From positions 1-12,435 of the forward strand of contig JAADFP010000039.1 of the NCBI GenBank assembly GCA_013152825.1: 12,435 nucleotides of DNA, in the 5' to 3' direction. The stretch is from Caldisericota bacterium (GTDB lineage Bacteria; CAIJMQ01; JAADFP01). Below the pieces are notes generated by a model. The model made no database searches. It saw nothing but the letters and a program-made list of their open reading frames with translations, and was not told the DNA's origin. Positions 5,863 through 12,435 of this stretch are shown one piece after another; position 1 is the stretch's first letter, and every line of letters begins with the position of its first letter. Position numbers and translations under genes: made by a program.

Positions 5863-6633
5863 ATGCCCGGAGTATTTAAAAGATGGTTTAGAGTTTTATT
5901 AATAGTCTTTTCTATAACCCTGATGGGAAAAGTCGCTAATGTAAATATATATGGAGGGGAGGAAGGCGGTATCTTGCAGGGTTCTCCCGTGGGAATAAGC
6001 GCGGATGTAACCATAAATTCCAAGTATATCTGGAGGGGCTTCACTCTCGATGATGATCCCGTGATACAGCAGGGAATATACGTAAGTGCTTACGGGCTTA
6101 CTTTCAGCGTGTGGAGCAGCCTGGACATGGAGGGTGATGATGAGCTGAATTCAGACGAGGTTGACTACGTGTTGGATTACACCTGCGAAGCGGATAAATT
6201 CAGCCTGTCTGTGGGATATACTCACTACGACTTTCCTGAAATTGACGGAAAAAGCAAGGAATATTATGTTGGATTTGGGTTGAATGTTCCCTTGTCTCCC
6301 ACTTTGACCTGGTATCGCGATTACGGCAACGAAGATACAGGAGGGGGAGATGGAGAGTACACGGTATTGGCAGTAAGTCATAGTGTCCCCGTGGGGACAA
6401 GCCCGGTAACACTCGATTTGAGTGGCAGCGTAGGATACAACAGTAAGCTTTTTATTGAAGGAAAAGGAGGTGATTATAATGTAGGAATTGGTTTGAGTAT
6501 ACCTCTCACAGAGAGCTGTTCTCTTTCACCCAATGTCAATTACTCTGTTCCCTTTGGCGACTTGAAGAAAGCCAGCGATGGAGACCAGGAAGAGAAATTC
6601 TACGGCGGGATTACTCTATCATTTAATTTATAA
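5863..6633 (+). CDS. TorF/Gcw_chp-family putative outer-membrane porin
   Basis: The 256-residue protein has an N-terminal signal sequence (basic KRWFR, then the hydrophobic VLLIVFSITLMG) and then a run of alternating polar/hydrophobic strands rich in Gly, Tyr and Ser, typical of an outer-membrane beta-barrel. The opening of the mature part, SADVTINSKYIWRGFTLDDDPVIQQG, matches the N-terminal signature of the TorF/Gcw_chp family (TIGR02001-like). The chain ends in GGITLSFNL, a terminal strand suited to barrel assembly. The start follows AGGGAGG at good distance. It is first in an operon with amtB and glnK; from memory such porins often lie beside ammonium transporter genes, suggesting a role in passage of ammonium or another nitrogen source across the outer membrane. 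That role is inference. Confidence 0.75.
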   Translation: MPGVFKRWFRVLLIVFSITLMGKVANVNIYGGEEGGILQGSPVGISADVTINSKYIWRGFTLDDDPVIQQGIYVSAYGLTFSVWSSLDMEGDDELNSDEVDYVLDYTCEADKFSLSVGYTHYDFPEIDGKSKEYYVGFGLNVPLSPTLTWYRDYGNEDTGGGDGEYTVLAVSHSVPVGTSPVTLDLSGSVGYNSKLFIEGKGGDYNVGIGLSIPLTESCSLSPNVNYSVPFGDLKKASDGDQEEKFYGGITLSFNL

Positions 6634-6659
6634 ATTATTAGGAAAGGAGGATGAGAAAA

Positions 6660-8033
6660 ATGTCTATGAAATTCTTAAAACCCAGCCATAGGCTGCTGGG
6701 TGTAGGTGTTTTAGTCATGTTGCTGTTTTTGCCACTGCTTGCTTCTGCTGATGATTCCTCAACCATAAAAATCAACAGTGTGGCAATTGACACGGTCTGG
6801 ACACTCCTGGCCGGAGTCCTGGTGTTTTTCATGCAGGCAGGTTTTGCTATGTTGGAAGCAGGTTTTACCCGGGCAAAAAATGCTTGTAACGTGTTGATGA
6901 AAAACCTTATGGATTTTTGTTTCGGGAGTATTGCCTATTGGGCTATTGGGTTCGGGATAATGTTCGGAGCTGGAACCCTCTTTATGGGCACCAGTGGATT
7001 CTTCCTGAAAGACGCCGGAGGCACCTTTGCTTCCCTGGACTGGACACAGGTTCCCCTGGAAGCAAAGTACTTCTTCCAGATGGTATTTGCGGCTACGGCA
7101 GCTACCATCGTTTCCGGTGCCATGGCGGAAAGGACCAGATTTAATGCTTATATTCTATATAGTATAGTGATTTCTGCTTTCATCTACCCGGTGGTAGGTC
7201 ACTGGATCTGGGGAGGCGGCTGGCTGGCAAAGATAGGTATGTGGGATTTTGCCGGCTCTACCGTAGTGCACGGTGTAGGCGGCTGGCTGGCCCTGGCTGG
7301 AGCAATAATGCTTGGGCCGAGAGTGGGGAAATATAATCCTGATGGCTCATCCAATGCTATTCCGGGCCACAGTATTCCCCTGGCAGCCCTTGGAGTCTTC
7401 ATCCTCTGGTTCGGCTGGTTTGGGTTTAACCCGGGAAGCACCATGGCCGCTGTTCCAGAAATTGCGCATATTGCTACTACCACGGTACTGGCTGCCTCCA
7501 TGGGGGGAATAGCAGCTATGATTACTGCCTGGAAGATGTTTAAGAAACCCGATATCAGTATGGCGCTTAACGGCGTGGTGGCTGGACTGGTAGCTATTAC
7601 TGCTCCTACTGCTTTCGTTTCAGCCGGAAGCGCTATCTTAATCGGATTGGTAGGTGGGGTATTGGTAGTGCTATCCGTGGTCTTCTTTGACAAGATACTG
7701 CACATAGATGACCCGGTAGGTGCGGTTTCTGCTCATGCTATCTGTGGAGCCTGGGGCACGATTTCTCTGGGGCTTTTTGCCCAGGACATATTTGCGCCGG
7801 GCACCACTGGCAATGGGCTTTTCTTCGGCGGCGGCTGGAAATTATTGGGTGCCCAGACTCTGGGGGTAATCTCGGTATTTGCCTGGAGTATGACTGCTGG
7901 ATTGATACTTTTTGCTCTGATTAAGAAGATAATAGGTTTGAGGGTAAGCAGGGAAGAAGAGCTGCGGGGACTGGATGTGGAAGAGCATGGAGTAGAATCC
8001 TACTCAGGATTCCAGATATTTACTACCCAATAA
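6660..8033 (+). CDS. amtB: Ammonium transporter (Amt family)
   Basis: AmtB forms a trimeric inner-membrane channel that takes up ammonium. A cleavable signal sequence (LLGVGVLVMLLFLPLLASA) precedes the usual set of membrane helices. Equivalents of key E. coli AmtB residues are present: the pore-entry Phe in FQMVFAA, Trp148 in HWIWGGGW, Asp160 and His168 in WDFAGSTVVHG, Phe215/Ser219 in WFGFNPGS, and His318 in SAHAICGAWG. The cytoplasmic tail, GLRVSREEELRGLDVEEHG, matches the GlnK-docking C-terminus. An in-frame ATG at 6651 touches the AGGAGG ribosome site (6645-6650), so I prefer the ATG at 6660, nine bases downstream; 6666 is also possible. The gene lies 26 bp after the porin gene and 19 bp before glnK. 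Confidence 0.95.
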   Translation: MSMKFLKPSHRLLGVGVLVMLLFLPLLASADDSSTIKINSVAIDTVWTLLAGVLVFFMQAGFAMLEAGFTRAKNACNVLMKNLMDFCFGSIAYWAIGFGIMFGAGTLFMGTSGFFLKDAGGTFASLDWTQVPLEAKYFFQMVFAATAATIVSGAMAERTRFNAYILYSIVISAFIYPVVGHWIWGGGWLAKIGMWDFAGSTVVHGVGGWLALAGAIMLGPRVGKYNPDGSSNAIPGHSIPLAALGVFILWFGWFGFNPGSTMAAVPEIAHIATTTVLAASMGGIAAMITAWKMFKKPDISMALNGVVAGLVAITAPTAFVSAGSAILIGLVGGVLVVLSVVFFDKILHIDDPVGAVSAHAICGAWGTISLGLFAQDIFAPGTTGNGLFFGGGWKLLGAQTLGVISVFAWSMTAGLILFALIKKIIGLRVSREEELRGLDVEEHGVESYSGFQIFTTQ

Positions 8034-8052
8034 TGAGAAAAGGAGGGAAATT

Positions 8053-8394
8053 ATGAAACTTATTATTGCCATGATACAGCCGCACAAGTTGCCCGATGTG
8101 AAGAAAGCGCTTTACGATGCAAAGGTTTTCAAGATGACAGTTACTAATGCCCTGGGCTGTGGACAGCAGAAAGGTTTTACCGAAACCTACCGGGGTGTTA
8201 TACATGAAGTAAACCTGCTTAAAAAAATAAGGCTTGAGATAGCAGTAAACGAGGATTTCGTAGAACCAACCATAGAAGCTATTATAAAGGGAGCCAAAAC
8301 CGGCAAAATTGGCGACGGCAAGATATTCGTGCTTGATCTGGCCGAGTGCATAAGAATTAGAACCGGTGAACGCGGTCCTGAGGCTATTGGGTAA
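8053..8394 (+). CDS. glnK: PII nitrogen regulatory protein
   Basis: PII proteins sense 2-oxoglutarate and ATP/ADP and block AmtB by inserting their T-loop into the channel. The 113-residue length is normal. The family signatures are clear: LGCGQQKGFTETYRG at the start of the T-loop, TGKIGDGKIFV (B-loop) and IRIRTGE (C-loop). The tyrosine uridylylated in enteric PII (Tyr51) is replaced by His51 in this T-loop (RGVIHEV), although Tyr46 is kept, so control by GlnD-type uridylylation at that site is not expected. The QQKGxTETYRG...EVNLLKK form resembles PII proteins of the PVC group. Linkage to amtB justifies the glnK name. The ribosome site AAGGAGGG lies just upstream, and a strong terminator follows. 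Confidence 0.95.
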   Translation: MKLIIAMIQPHKLPDVKKALYDAKVFKMTVTNALGCGQQKGFTETYRGVIHEVNLLKKIRLEIAVNEDFVEPTIEAIIKGAKTGKIGDGKIFVLDLAECIRIRTGERGPEAIG

Positions 8395-8416
8395 ACTATA
8401 AGCAACAGCGGTCCTG

Positions 8417-8451
8417 GAAAAAGCCTTCTCTGTTTAGGAGGAGGCTTTTTC
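8417..8451. terminator. Intrinsic terminator closing the ammonium operon
   Basis: A 14-bp stem (8417-8430 with 8438-8451, one G-U pair) has a 7-nt loop. Its outer arms are GAAAAAG and CTTTTTC, so the T-run is part of the stem. The A/T symmetry could make it work in both directions. Confidence 0.85.
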
Positions 8452-8461
8452 TATTCTATCC

Positions 8462-8490
8462 TTGACGAATACCTGCTTTAGCTCTATCCT
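8462..8490 (+). promoter_or_regulatory. Possible housekeeping promoter for the ECF sigma gene
   Basis: TTGACG (8462-8467, 5/6), 17 bp, then TATCCT (8485-8490, 4/6). Initiation near 8497 would include the ATG at 8535 with a leader of about 38 nt, giving basal expression of the sigma gene. Confidence 0.5.
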
Positions 8491-8506
8491 GTAATAGCAG
8501 GGAAAC

Positions 8507-8534
8507 GGAACTTTCCCCGGTTAAAATTGTCTAA
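8507..8534 (+). promoter_or_regulatory. ECF (sigma-E-type) promoter element 1, at the sigma gene
   Basis: GGAACTT (8507-8513), a 15-bp spacer and GTCTAA (8529-8534) match the E. coli sigma-E consensus, and the same two boxes with the same spacing recur at 10060-10087. The -10 box ends directly against the ATG at 8535, so a start site a few bases downstream would lie inside the annotated gene. Confidence 0.7.
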
Positions 8535-9122
8535 ATGAATAGAAAGGTAAACGATAGGGAAGACGATGCTCTGATAAAAGCCTTCATGAACGATGAAAAC
8601 AATGCATTTGATAAGCTGGTGCTTAAGTATAAAGATAGAGTATTCAACCTGTGTTTTCGAATTTTAGGAGATTATGAAGAAGCAGACGATTGTGCCCAGG
8701 ATGCATTTGTAAAAGTATATCGGGCACTACACAGGTTTAGGTTTGAGGCGGCTTTTTCCACCTATCTTTACCGTGTAGCGGTTAATACCTGCAAGAATAA
8801 GCTGAAGTCAAAGGAATACCGCCATAGTAAAAAAATGTTGCGGCTCTCTAATCCTAAGGAAGAGAGGCTACATGCCATTGAGATAAGAGATGAATCGTTA
8901 TCTCCTCTTACCCAATTGGAGCGAAAAGAAAAGGAAGAGATAATACAGGAGGCGATTAGCTCTCTTCCGGCAGAACAGAGAAATCTGATTGTCCTGCGGG
9001 ATATAGAGGGACTCTCCTACGAAGAGATAGTAAGAGTAACCGGGTATAAACTGGGTACAGTAAAGTCAAAGATTGCCCGGGCACGCCAAAAGCTCAGGGA
9101 TAAATTGAAGGGGCTGGTTTAA
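8535..9122 (+). CDS. RpoE-type ECF RNA polymerase sigma factor
   Basis: The 195-residue protein has the two-domain ECF layout. Region 2 (about 22-90) includes FDKLVLKYKDRVFNLCFRILGDYEEADDCAQDAFVKVY and AFSTYLYRVAVNTCKN, close to the -10-recognising segment of E. coli RpoE (AFYTWLYRIAVNTAKN). Region 4 (about 130-190) includes LPAEQRNLIVLRDIEGLSYEEI and GTVKSKIARARQKL, the -35-binding helix-turn-helix. It would direct RNA polymerase to envelope-stress-type promoters such as the two seen here. The anti-sigma gene starts one base after the stop, so the pair is translationally coupled. The ATG at 8535 has no visible Shine-Dalgarno sequence; the next in-frame ATG is codon 18 (8586), which would still keep most of region 2. 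Family assignment is firm; the exact ECF group and start are not. Confidence 0.93.
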   Translation: MNRKVNDREDDALIKAFMNDENNAFDKLVLKYKDRVFNLCFRILGDYEEADDCAQDAFVKVYRALHRFRFEAAFSTYLYRVAVNTCKNKLKSKEYRHSKKMLRLSNPKEERLHAIEIRDESLSPLTQLERKEKEEIIQEAISSLPAEQRNLIVLRDIEGLSYEEIVRVTGYKLGTVKSKIARARQKLRDKLKGLV

Positions 9123-9123
9123 T

Positions 9124-10053
9124 ATGAAATGTAGAGAAGTTAAAAAGCGCTTATCAGAATACATGGATGGAATGCTGGATGCGCGCCGGGAAAAATTGAT
9201 AAGGGAACATATTGCAAAATGCAGGAATTGTACAGAGGAACTGCGTTCTTTGCAGGTAAGTGTAAATATTTTAAATTCTTTGCAGGAAATCAAAGCTCCG
9301 GAGGATTTCCTGGAAAAAGTACAGCAGCGTATTGAGCAGCCTTCTATTTCAAATAGGATAATACAGAAAATATTCCTGCCATTCCGTATAAAGATTCCCC
9401 TGGAGGTAGTTGGAGTTGCCGCAACTGTGCTTCTGATTATCTCTATTTTTAATGCCACAGAATCGCGCAAAGAAATTAAAGAAGTCACTTCTATAATAAG
9501 GCAGGGTACACAGAAAGAATCCGATAAGTTCCTCTCCCGGAAAAAGAAGTCTGCTTCTTTCCCCGCGCGGAGTGTCTCTCTTTCCCGGGAGAAAGCGGAA
9601 GATATTTCAGTGGGAAAGGAGCCATCGACTCCAGCCAGTGGAGCAAAAAAGACCCTGGCCTCTGCTCCCGGAGAAAAGAAAATGGCCTTAACCGAGATAG
9701 TTCTGCTGTTGAAAATTCCGGGGAAGGGAGAAGAAAGTTTAAAGGCAGAAGAGAAGGCTTGCCGGGAGATAAGCACCGGGATTTCTCCCGTAGAGTATAG
9801 CAACAGGGTGCTTCTCAAACTTAAAGAAATAGTAAAACTTGTAGGAGGAAAGCTCCTTTTTGTAGAGTATGGGAAAGAACCCGGCAGAGTAAAATCAATT
9901 ACCGTGCAGATACCGGCTAAAAACCTGCCTCTCCTGGCGGATAAACTAAGTGAAATAGGAAAACTGCAAAGGCCTCTCTCCTCGCTTACAGAGAAAGAGG
10001 AAAAAATCATTAAGTTTAAAATAAACCTGCAGTACAAAAATCCCGTTCAATAA
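9124..10053 (+). CDS. Membrane-bound zinc-type anti-sigma factor
   Basis: The N-terminus is a zf-HC2/ZAS anti-sigma domain with Cys3 and the motif His29-x3-Cys33-x2-Cys36 (HIAKCRNC), expected to hold the sigma factor inactive in the cytoplasm. One membrane helix (about 91-109, PLEVVGVAATVLLIISIF) follows. The outer part, 110-309, begins with a Lys/Ser-rich linker and ends in a folded-looking domain (about 185-309; SITVQIPAKNLPLLADKLSEIGKL) that recalls DUF2275/DUF4349-like extracytoplasmic domains of other anti-sigma factors. This suggests signal sensing in the periplasm and release of sigma by proteolysis or conformational change. Spacing to the sigma gene is one base. A long minus-strand open frame within the gene is a compositional shadow. 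Confidence 0.88.
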   Translation: MKCREVKKRLSEYMDGMLDARREKLIREHIAKCRNCTEELRSLQVSVNILNSLQEIKAPEDFLEKVQQRIEQPSISNRIIQKIFLPFRIKIPLEVVGVAATVLLIISIFNATESRKEIKEVTSIIRQGTQKESDKFLSRKKKSASFPARSVSLSREKAEDISVGKEPSTPASGAKKTLASAPGEKKMALTEIVLLLKIPGKGEESLKAEEKACREISTGISPVEYSNRVLLKLKEIVKLVGGKLLFVEYGKEPGRVKSITVQIPAKNLPLLADKLSEIGKLQRPLSSLTEKEEKIIKFKINLQYKNPVQ

Positions 10054-10059
10054 AATAAC

Positions 10060-10087
10060 GGAACTTTTTTCTTTTTTCTCTGTCTAA
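10060..10087 (+). promoter_or_regulatory. ECF (sigma-E-type) promoter element 2, before the VIT/vWA gene
   Basis: GGAACTT (10060-10066), a 15-bp pyrimidine-rich spacer and GTCTAA (10082-10087) repeat both boxes and the spacing of the element at 8507-8534; both copies are also preceded by AC. Initiation near 10094 gives a leader of about 30 nt containing the AGGAGG ribosome site. Confidence 0.8.
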
Positions 10088-10124
10088 CTAAGTAGATGGA
10101 AACAAAAAAAGGAGGTAAATAGAG

Positions 10125-12257
10125 ATGAGAGATAAAATACTGAAAAGAGTCCTGGGATTGGTGTGTTTTACACTCATTGGTTTAACAGGCGCCTTTGCGG
10201 ATGGAGTAATAATAATCGACCCGCCCGTACGGCCTCATCCTGTGCCCATACCGCATACCCTGTCTGTAAGGTACCACCGAGTGCAGGTTACTATTGAAAA
10301 CAATATTGCCACTACCACCATTGACCAGATATTCAAGAATGATTCCAATGTAGACCTGGAGGGGACCTATATATTTCCCCTTCCTGAGAATGCGGCAATT
10401 ACCAGGTTTTCCATGTACATAGATGGGAAGAAAGTGAGCGGTGAGATACTGGATAGAGAAAGAGCCAGAAAAATTTACGAGGATATAGTGAGGAGGATGA
10501 AAGACCCGGCGCTTCTGGAATACGTAGGTAGAAACATGTTCAGGGCACGGGTATATCCCATACCGAAGCAGGGAGAAAAAAGAATAGAGTTAGTGTACCA
10601 GGAAACCCTGCCCTACGATGCGGGTATCTATAAATACGTTTATCCCCTGGACACGGAAAGATTTTCTCCCCGGCCATTAAAAGAGGTGAGCATAAGCGTA
10701 AAGATAAAATCACTTCTTCCCATAAAAAATGTTTATTCCCCCAGCCACCAGATAGACGTAAAAATACAGAAATTTACAGCAGAGTGTGGATACGAGGCCA
10801 AAAATGTCAAGCCGGATAAAGATTTTACCCTCTACTATACAGTATCAGAAAAAGATGTAGGATTAAACCTGCTCACTTACAGAAAGTTGGGAAAAACAGG
10901 CTACTTTATGCTGCTTATTTCTCCCGGCAAGCTCACCGGGAAAAGCATCAACAAAGATATCGTTTTCATTATAGATACTTCGGGCAGCATGTCCGGGAAT
11001 AAAATAAAGCAGGCTAAGGAAGCCCTTCGCTTCTGTATAAATAGCCTGAATCGGGGAGACAGGTTTAACATAATCACTTTTGCTACTGCGGTTAATTCAT
11101 ACCGGAATAAACTTGTCCCGGCTACTCCTAAAAACGTTAACTCTGCACTGGAATTTGTGGCTGGATTGGAAGCAAGGGGAGGCACAAATATAGACCAGGC
11201 CCTTCTTACCGGGGTGGGAATATTTGAGGAGACTAAAAGACCTCGCATGATTGTCTTTCTTACCGATGGACAACCTACCGTGGGAGTGAGGAGCGTAAAG
11301 GATATTTTAAACAACCTGAAAAAAGCGAACCAATCTGAAGCCCGGATATTCGTCTTTGGGGTAGGTAATGATGTGAACACCCACCTCCTGGACAGAATAG
11401 CCGAAGTGCATAGGGGAGTAACTGAGTATGTGGTGCCGGGGGAAGATATAGAAGTAAAAGTATCTTCTTTTTACCGAAAAATTAGCGAACCGATTCTCTC
11501 GGATATAAGCCTGGATTTCGGGAAAATAAAGACAAGGGAGATTTATCCTTCAACCCTGCCGGATATTTTTAGGGGTACACAACTTGTGCTCCTGGGAAGG
11601 TACGAAGGAAAGGGCGCTGCCAGAATAGTTCTAAAAGGTTATGTCAATGGCAGGGAGAAGAAATTCGTTTATCAGGGGCAATTTCCCCGGGAAAATAGGA
11701 GCGATGATTTTATCCCCAGGATATGGGCTACGCGAAAAATAGGATATCTAATGAATGAGATACGCTTGAAGGGTAAAAATCGCGAACTCGTGGACGAGAT
11801 AATCAACTTGAGCAAGCAATACGGGATAATCACCCCCTACACTTCTTTCCTGATACTGGAAAAAGACAAAGATTATAAGCGATGGGGAATAACTCCGGGC
11901 GTTGCCTTGAAGGTAAAAGAAGAAGGGAAAAAGTTCGCAACAGGCATGCAAAAGGCAGTGGGGAGGGAGGCTGTTTCCAGTGCCATGGATATAACAAGAC
12001 TGAAAAATAGAGAAATTATCCAGAAAACCGGATCAAGCGCGGTTAAGCAGGTAGGAGATAAAACATTCTATCTGCAGGAAAATGGCTTCTGGATAGATGC
12101 AGAATTTAAGAAAGATGCTCAGGTAAAAGAAGTAAAATACCTTAGCCGGGAATACTTTGACCTGCTCAAGAGAAATCCGCAGCTGGGCAGGTACTTCGCC
12201 CTGGGCAAGAACCTCTTGCTGGTCTTTGAAGGCCAAACTTATCGCATCAGTGAATAG
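10125..12257 (+). CDS. Secreted VIT and von Willebrand factor A domain protein
   Basis: The 710-residue protein begins with a signal peptide (MRDKILKR, then LGLVCFTLIGLTGAFA, cleavage likely before DGV). Residues about 40-175 form a VIT (inter-alpha-trypsin/vault) domain: FPLPENAAITRFSMYIDGKKVSGEILDRERARKIYE and RARVYPIPKQGEKRIELVY. Residues about 275-450 form a vWA domain with a complete metal-ion adhesion site: DTSGS (284-288), Thr354 in GGTN and Asp381 in LTDG. The C-terminal 250 residues have no recognised domain, no obvious membrane anchor and no LPXTG-like sorting signal. VIT-vWA proteins bind metal and protein partners outside the cytoplasm; the ligand is unknown. AGGAGG sits ten bases before the start. 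The upstream ECF promoter and the sigma/anti-sigma pair make it a probable output of that circuit. Confidence 0.9.
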   Translation: MRDKILKRVLGLVCFTLIGLTGAFADGVIIIDPPVRPHPVPIPHTLSVRYHRVQVTIENNIATTTIDQIFKNDSNVDLEGTYIFPLPENAAITRFSMYIDGKKVSGEILDRERARKIYEDIVRRMKDPALLEYVGRNMFRARVYPIPKQGEKRIELVYQETLPYDAGIYKYVYPLDTERFSPRPLKEVSISVKIKSLLPIKNVYSPSHQIDVKIQKFTAECGYEAKNVKPDKDFTLYYTVSEKDVGLNLLTYRKLGKTGYFMLLISPGKLTGKSINKDIVFIIDTSGSMSGNKIKQAKEALRFCINSLNRGDRFNIITFATAVNSYRNKLVPATPKNVNSALEFVAGLEARGGTNIDQALLTGVGIFEETKRPRMIVFLTDGQPTVGVRSVKDILNNLKKANQSEARIFVFGVGNDVNTHLLDRIAEVHRGVTEYVVPGEDIEVKVSSFYRKISEPILSDISLDFGKIKTREIYPSTLPDIFRGTQLVLLGRYEGKGAARIVLKGYVNGREKKFVYQGQFPRENRSDDFIPRIWATRKIGYLMNEIRLKGKNRELVDEIINLSKQYGIITPYTSFLILEKDKDYKRWGITPGVALKVKEEGKKFATGMQKAVGREAVSSAMDITRLKNREIIQKTGSSAVKQVGDKTFYLQENGFWIDAEFKKDAQVKEVKYLSREYFDLLKRNPQLGRYFALGKNLLLVFEGQTYRISE

Positions 12258-12313
12258 TAGAGCAAGGGGCGGGCAGGCGGGGAGCGGATAGGCATCGAGG
12301 TAAACACTAAACA

Positions 12314-12354
12314 CCTGTCTGCCTTCCCCAACGTTCTGCCGGGGTTGGGACAGG
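12314..12354. repeat. GC-rich imperfect hairpin after the VIT/vWA gene
   Basis: CCTGTC (12314-12319) pairs with GACAGG (12349-12354), and CCAAC (12328-12332) with GTTGG (12344-12348). It lacks a T-run, so it is at best a weak terminator, and it overlaps the edge of repeat copy B. The preceding stretch (12258-12290) has GGCGGGCAGGCG, whose reverse complement also occurs at about 2377-2388. Confidence 0.4.
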
Positions 12355-12409
12355 CGGGCAATAAACCAGGAATACCAGGATACTAAGAAACCAGGATTAC
12401 CCATTCACT
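12349..12409 (-). repeat. 61-bp dispersed repeat, copy B (inverted relative to copy A)
   Basis: The reverse complement matches 2139-2199 at 60 of 61 bases. It lies about 90 bp after the VIT/vWA stop codon. The sequence beyond it to the window end continues with GTGAGCAGTAAGTAG-like units (on the minus strand) similar to those beside copy A. Confidence 0.9.
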
Positions 12410-12435
12410 ACTTACTGCTCACCATTTACTCTTTA

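Noticed and set aside
7199..7705. A 168-codon minus-strand open frame inside amtB
   Set aside because: Low-complexity Pro/Ala/Ile composition, exactly opposite the well-conserved amtB coding sequence.
9066..10037. A 323-codon minus-strand open frame inside the anti-sigma gene
   Set aside because: Its Ser/Phe-rich composition is what antisense of a Lys/Glu-rich gene gives; there is no domain, and the plus-strand gene has clear ZAS and membrane features.
12033..12404. A minus-strand frame crossing the end of the VIT/vWA gene
   Set aside because: It reads through repeat copy B and the antisense of a real gene; no protein family is recognisable.

Overview
The window looks like chromosomal DNA of an uncultured Gram-negative (two-membrane) bacterium of moderate GC content. 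Evidence for the outer membrane is a TorF/Gcw_chp-type beta-barrel protein and an RpoE-type extracytoplasmic sigma factor with a membrane anti-sigma factor. The PII protein, a B12-type radical SAM protein and intergenic DNA full of short decayed repeats recall PVC-related candidate phyla such as Omnitrophota, but this placement is a guess. All genes are on the + strand.

Positions 1-2060 are housekeeping genes: the 3' end of a PD-(D/E)XK/AddB-like nuclease gene, then panD (aspartate 1-decarboxylase) overlapping cysS (cysteinyl-tRNA synthetase). A 640-bp gap follows. It holds a 90-bp MITE-like palindromic element and one copy of a 61-bp repeat whose second copy, 60/61 identical and inverted, lies at the far end of the window. 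The gap ends in a good sigma70-type promoter and a roughly 175-nt leader for a lone B12-binding radical SAM protein (2703-4214).

Positions 4331-5603 encode a membrane histidine kinase broken by one extra C in a C5 run just after the H-box. Next comes a nitrogen operon: TorF-like porin, ammonium channel AmtB and PII protein GlnK, closed by a strong terminator. Its leader contains a very strong intrinsic terminator about 110 nt before the first gene, plus an alternative helix that would destroy that terminator. This looks like an attenuator or riboswitch of a type I do not recognise.

Positions 8507-12257 look like a self-contained envelope-stress circuit: ECF sigma factor, zinc-type membrane anti-sigma factor, and a secreted VIT/von Willebrand A protein. 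Two promoter-like elements with identical sequence and spacing (GGAACTT-N15-GTCTAA) stand before the sigma gene and before the VIT/vWA gene. They match the E. coli sigma-E consensus and imply autoregulation with the VIT/vWA protein as direct output. The two strongest leads are the operon leader and this sigma circuit.
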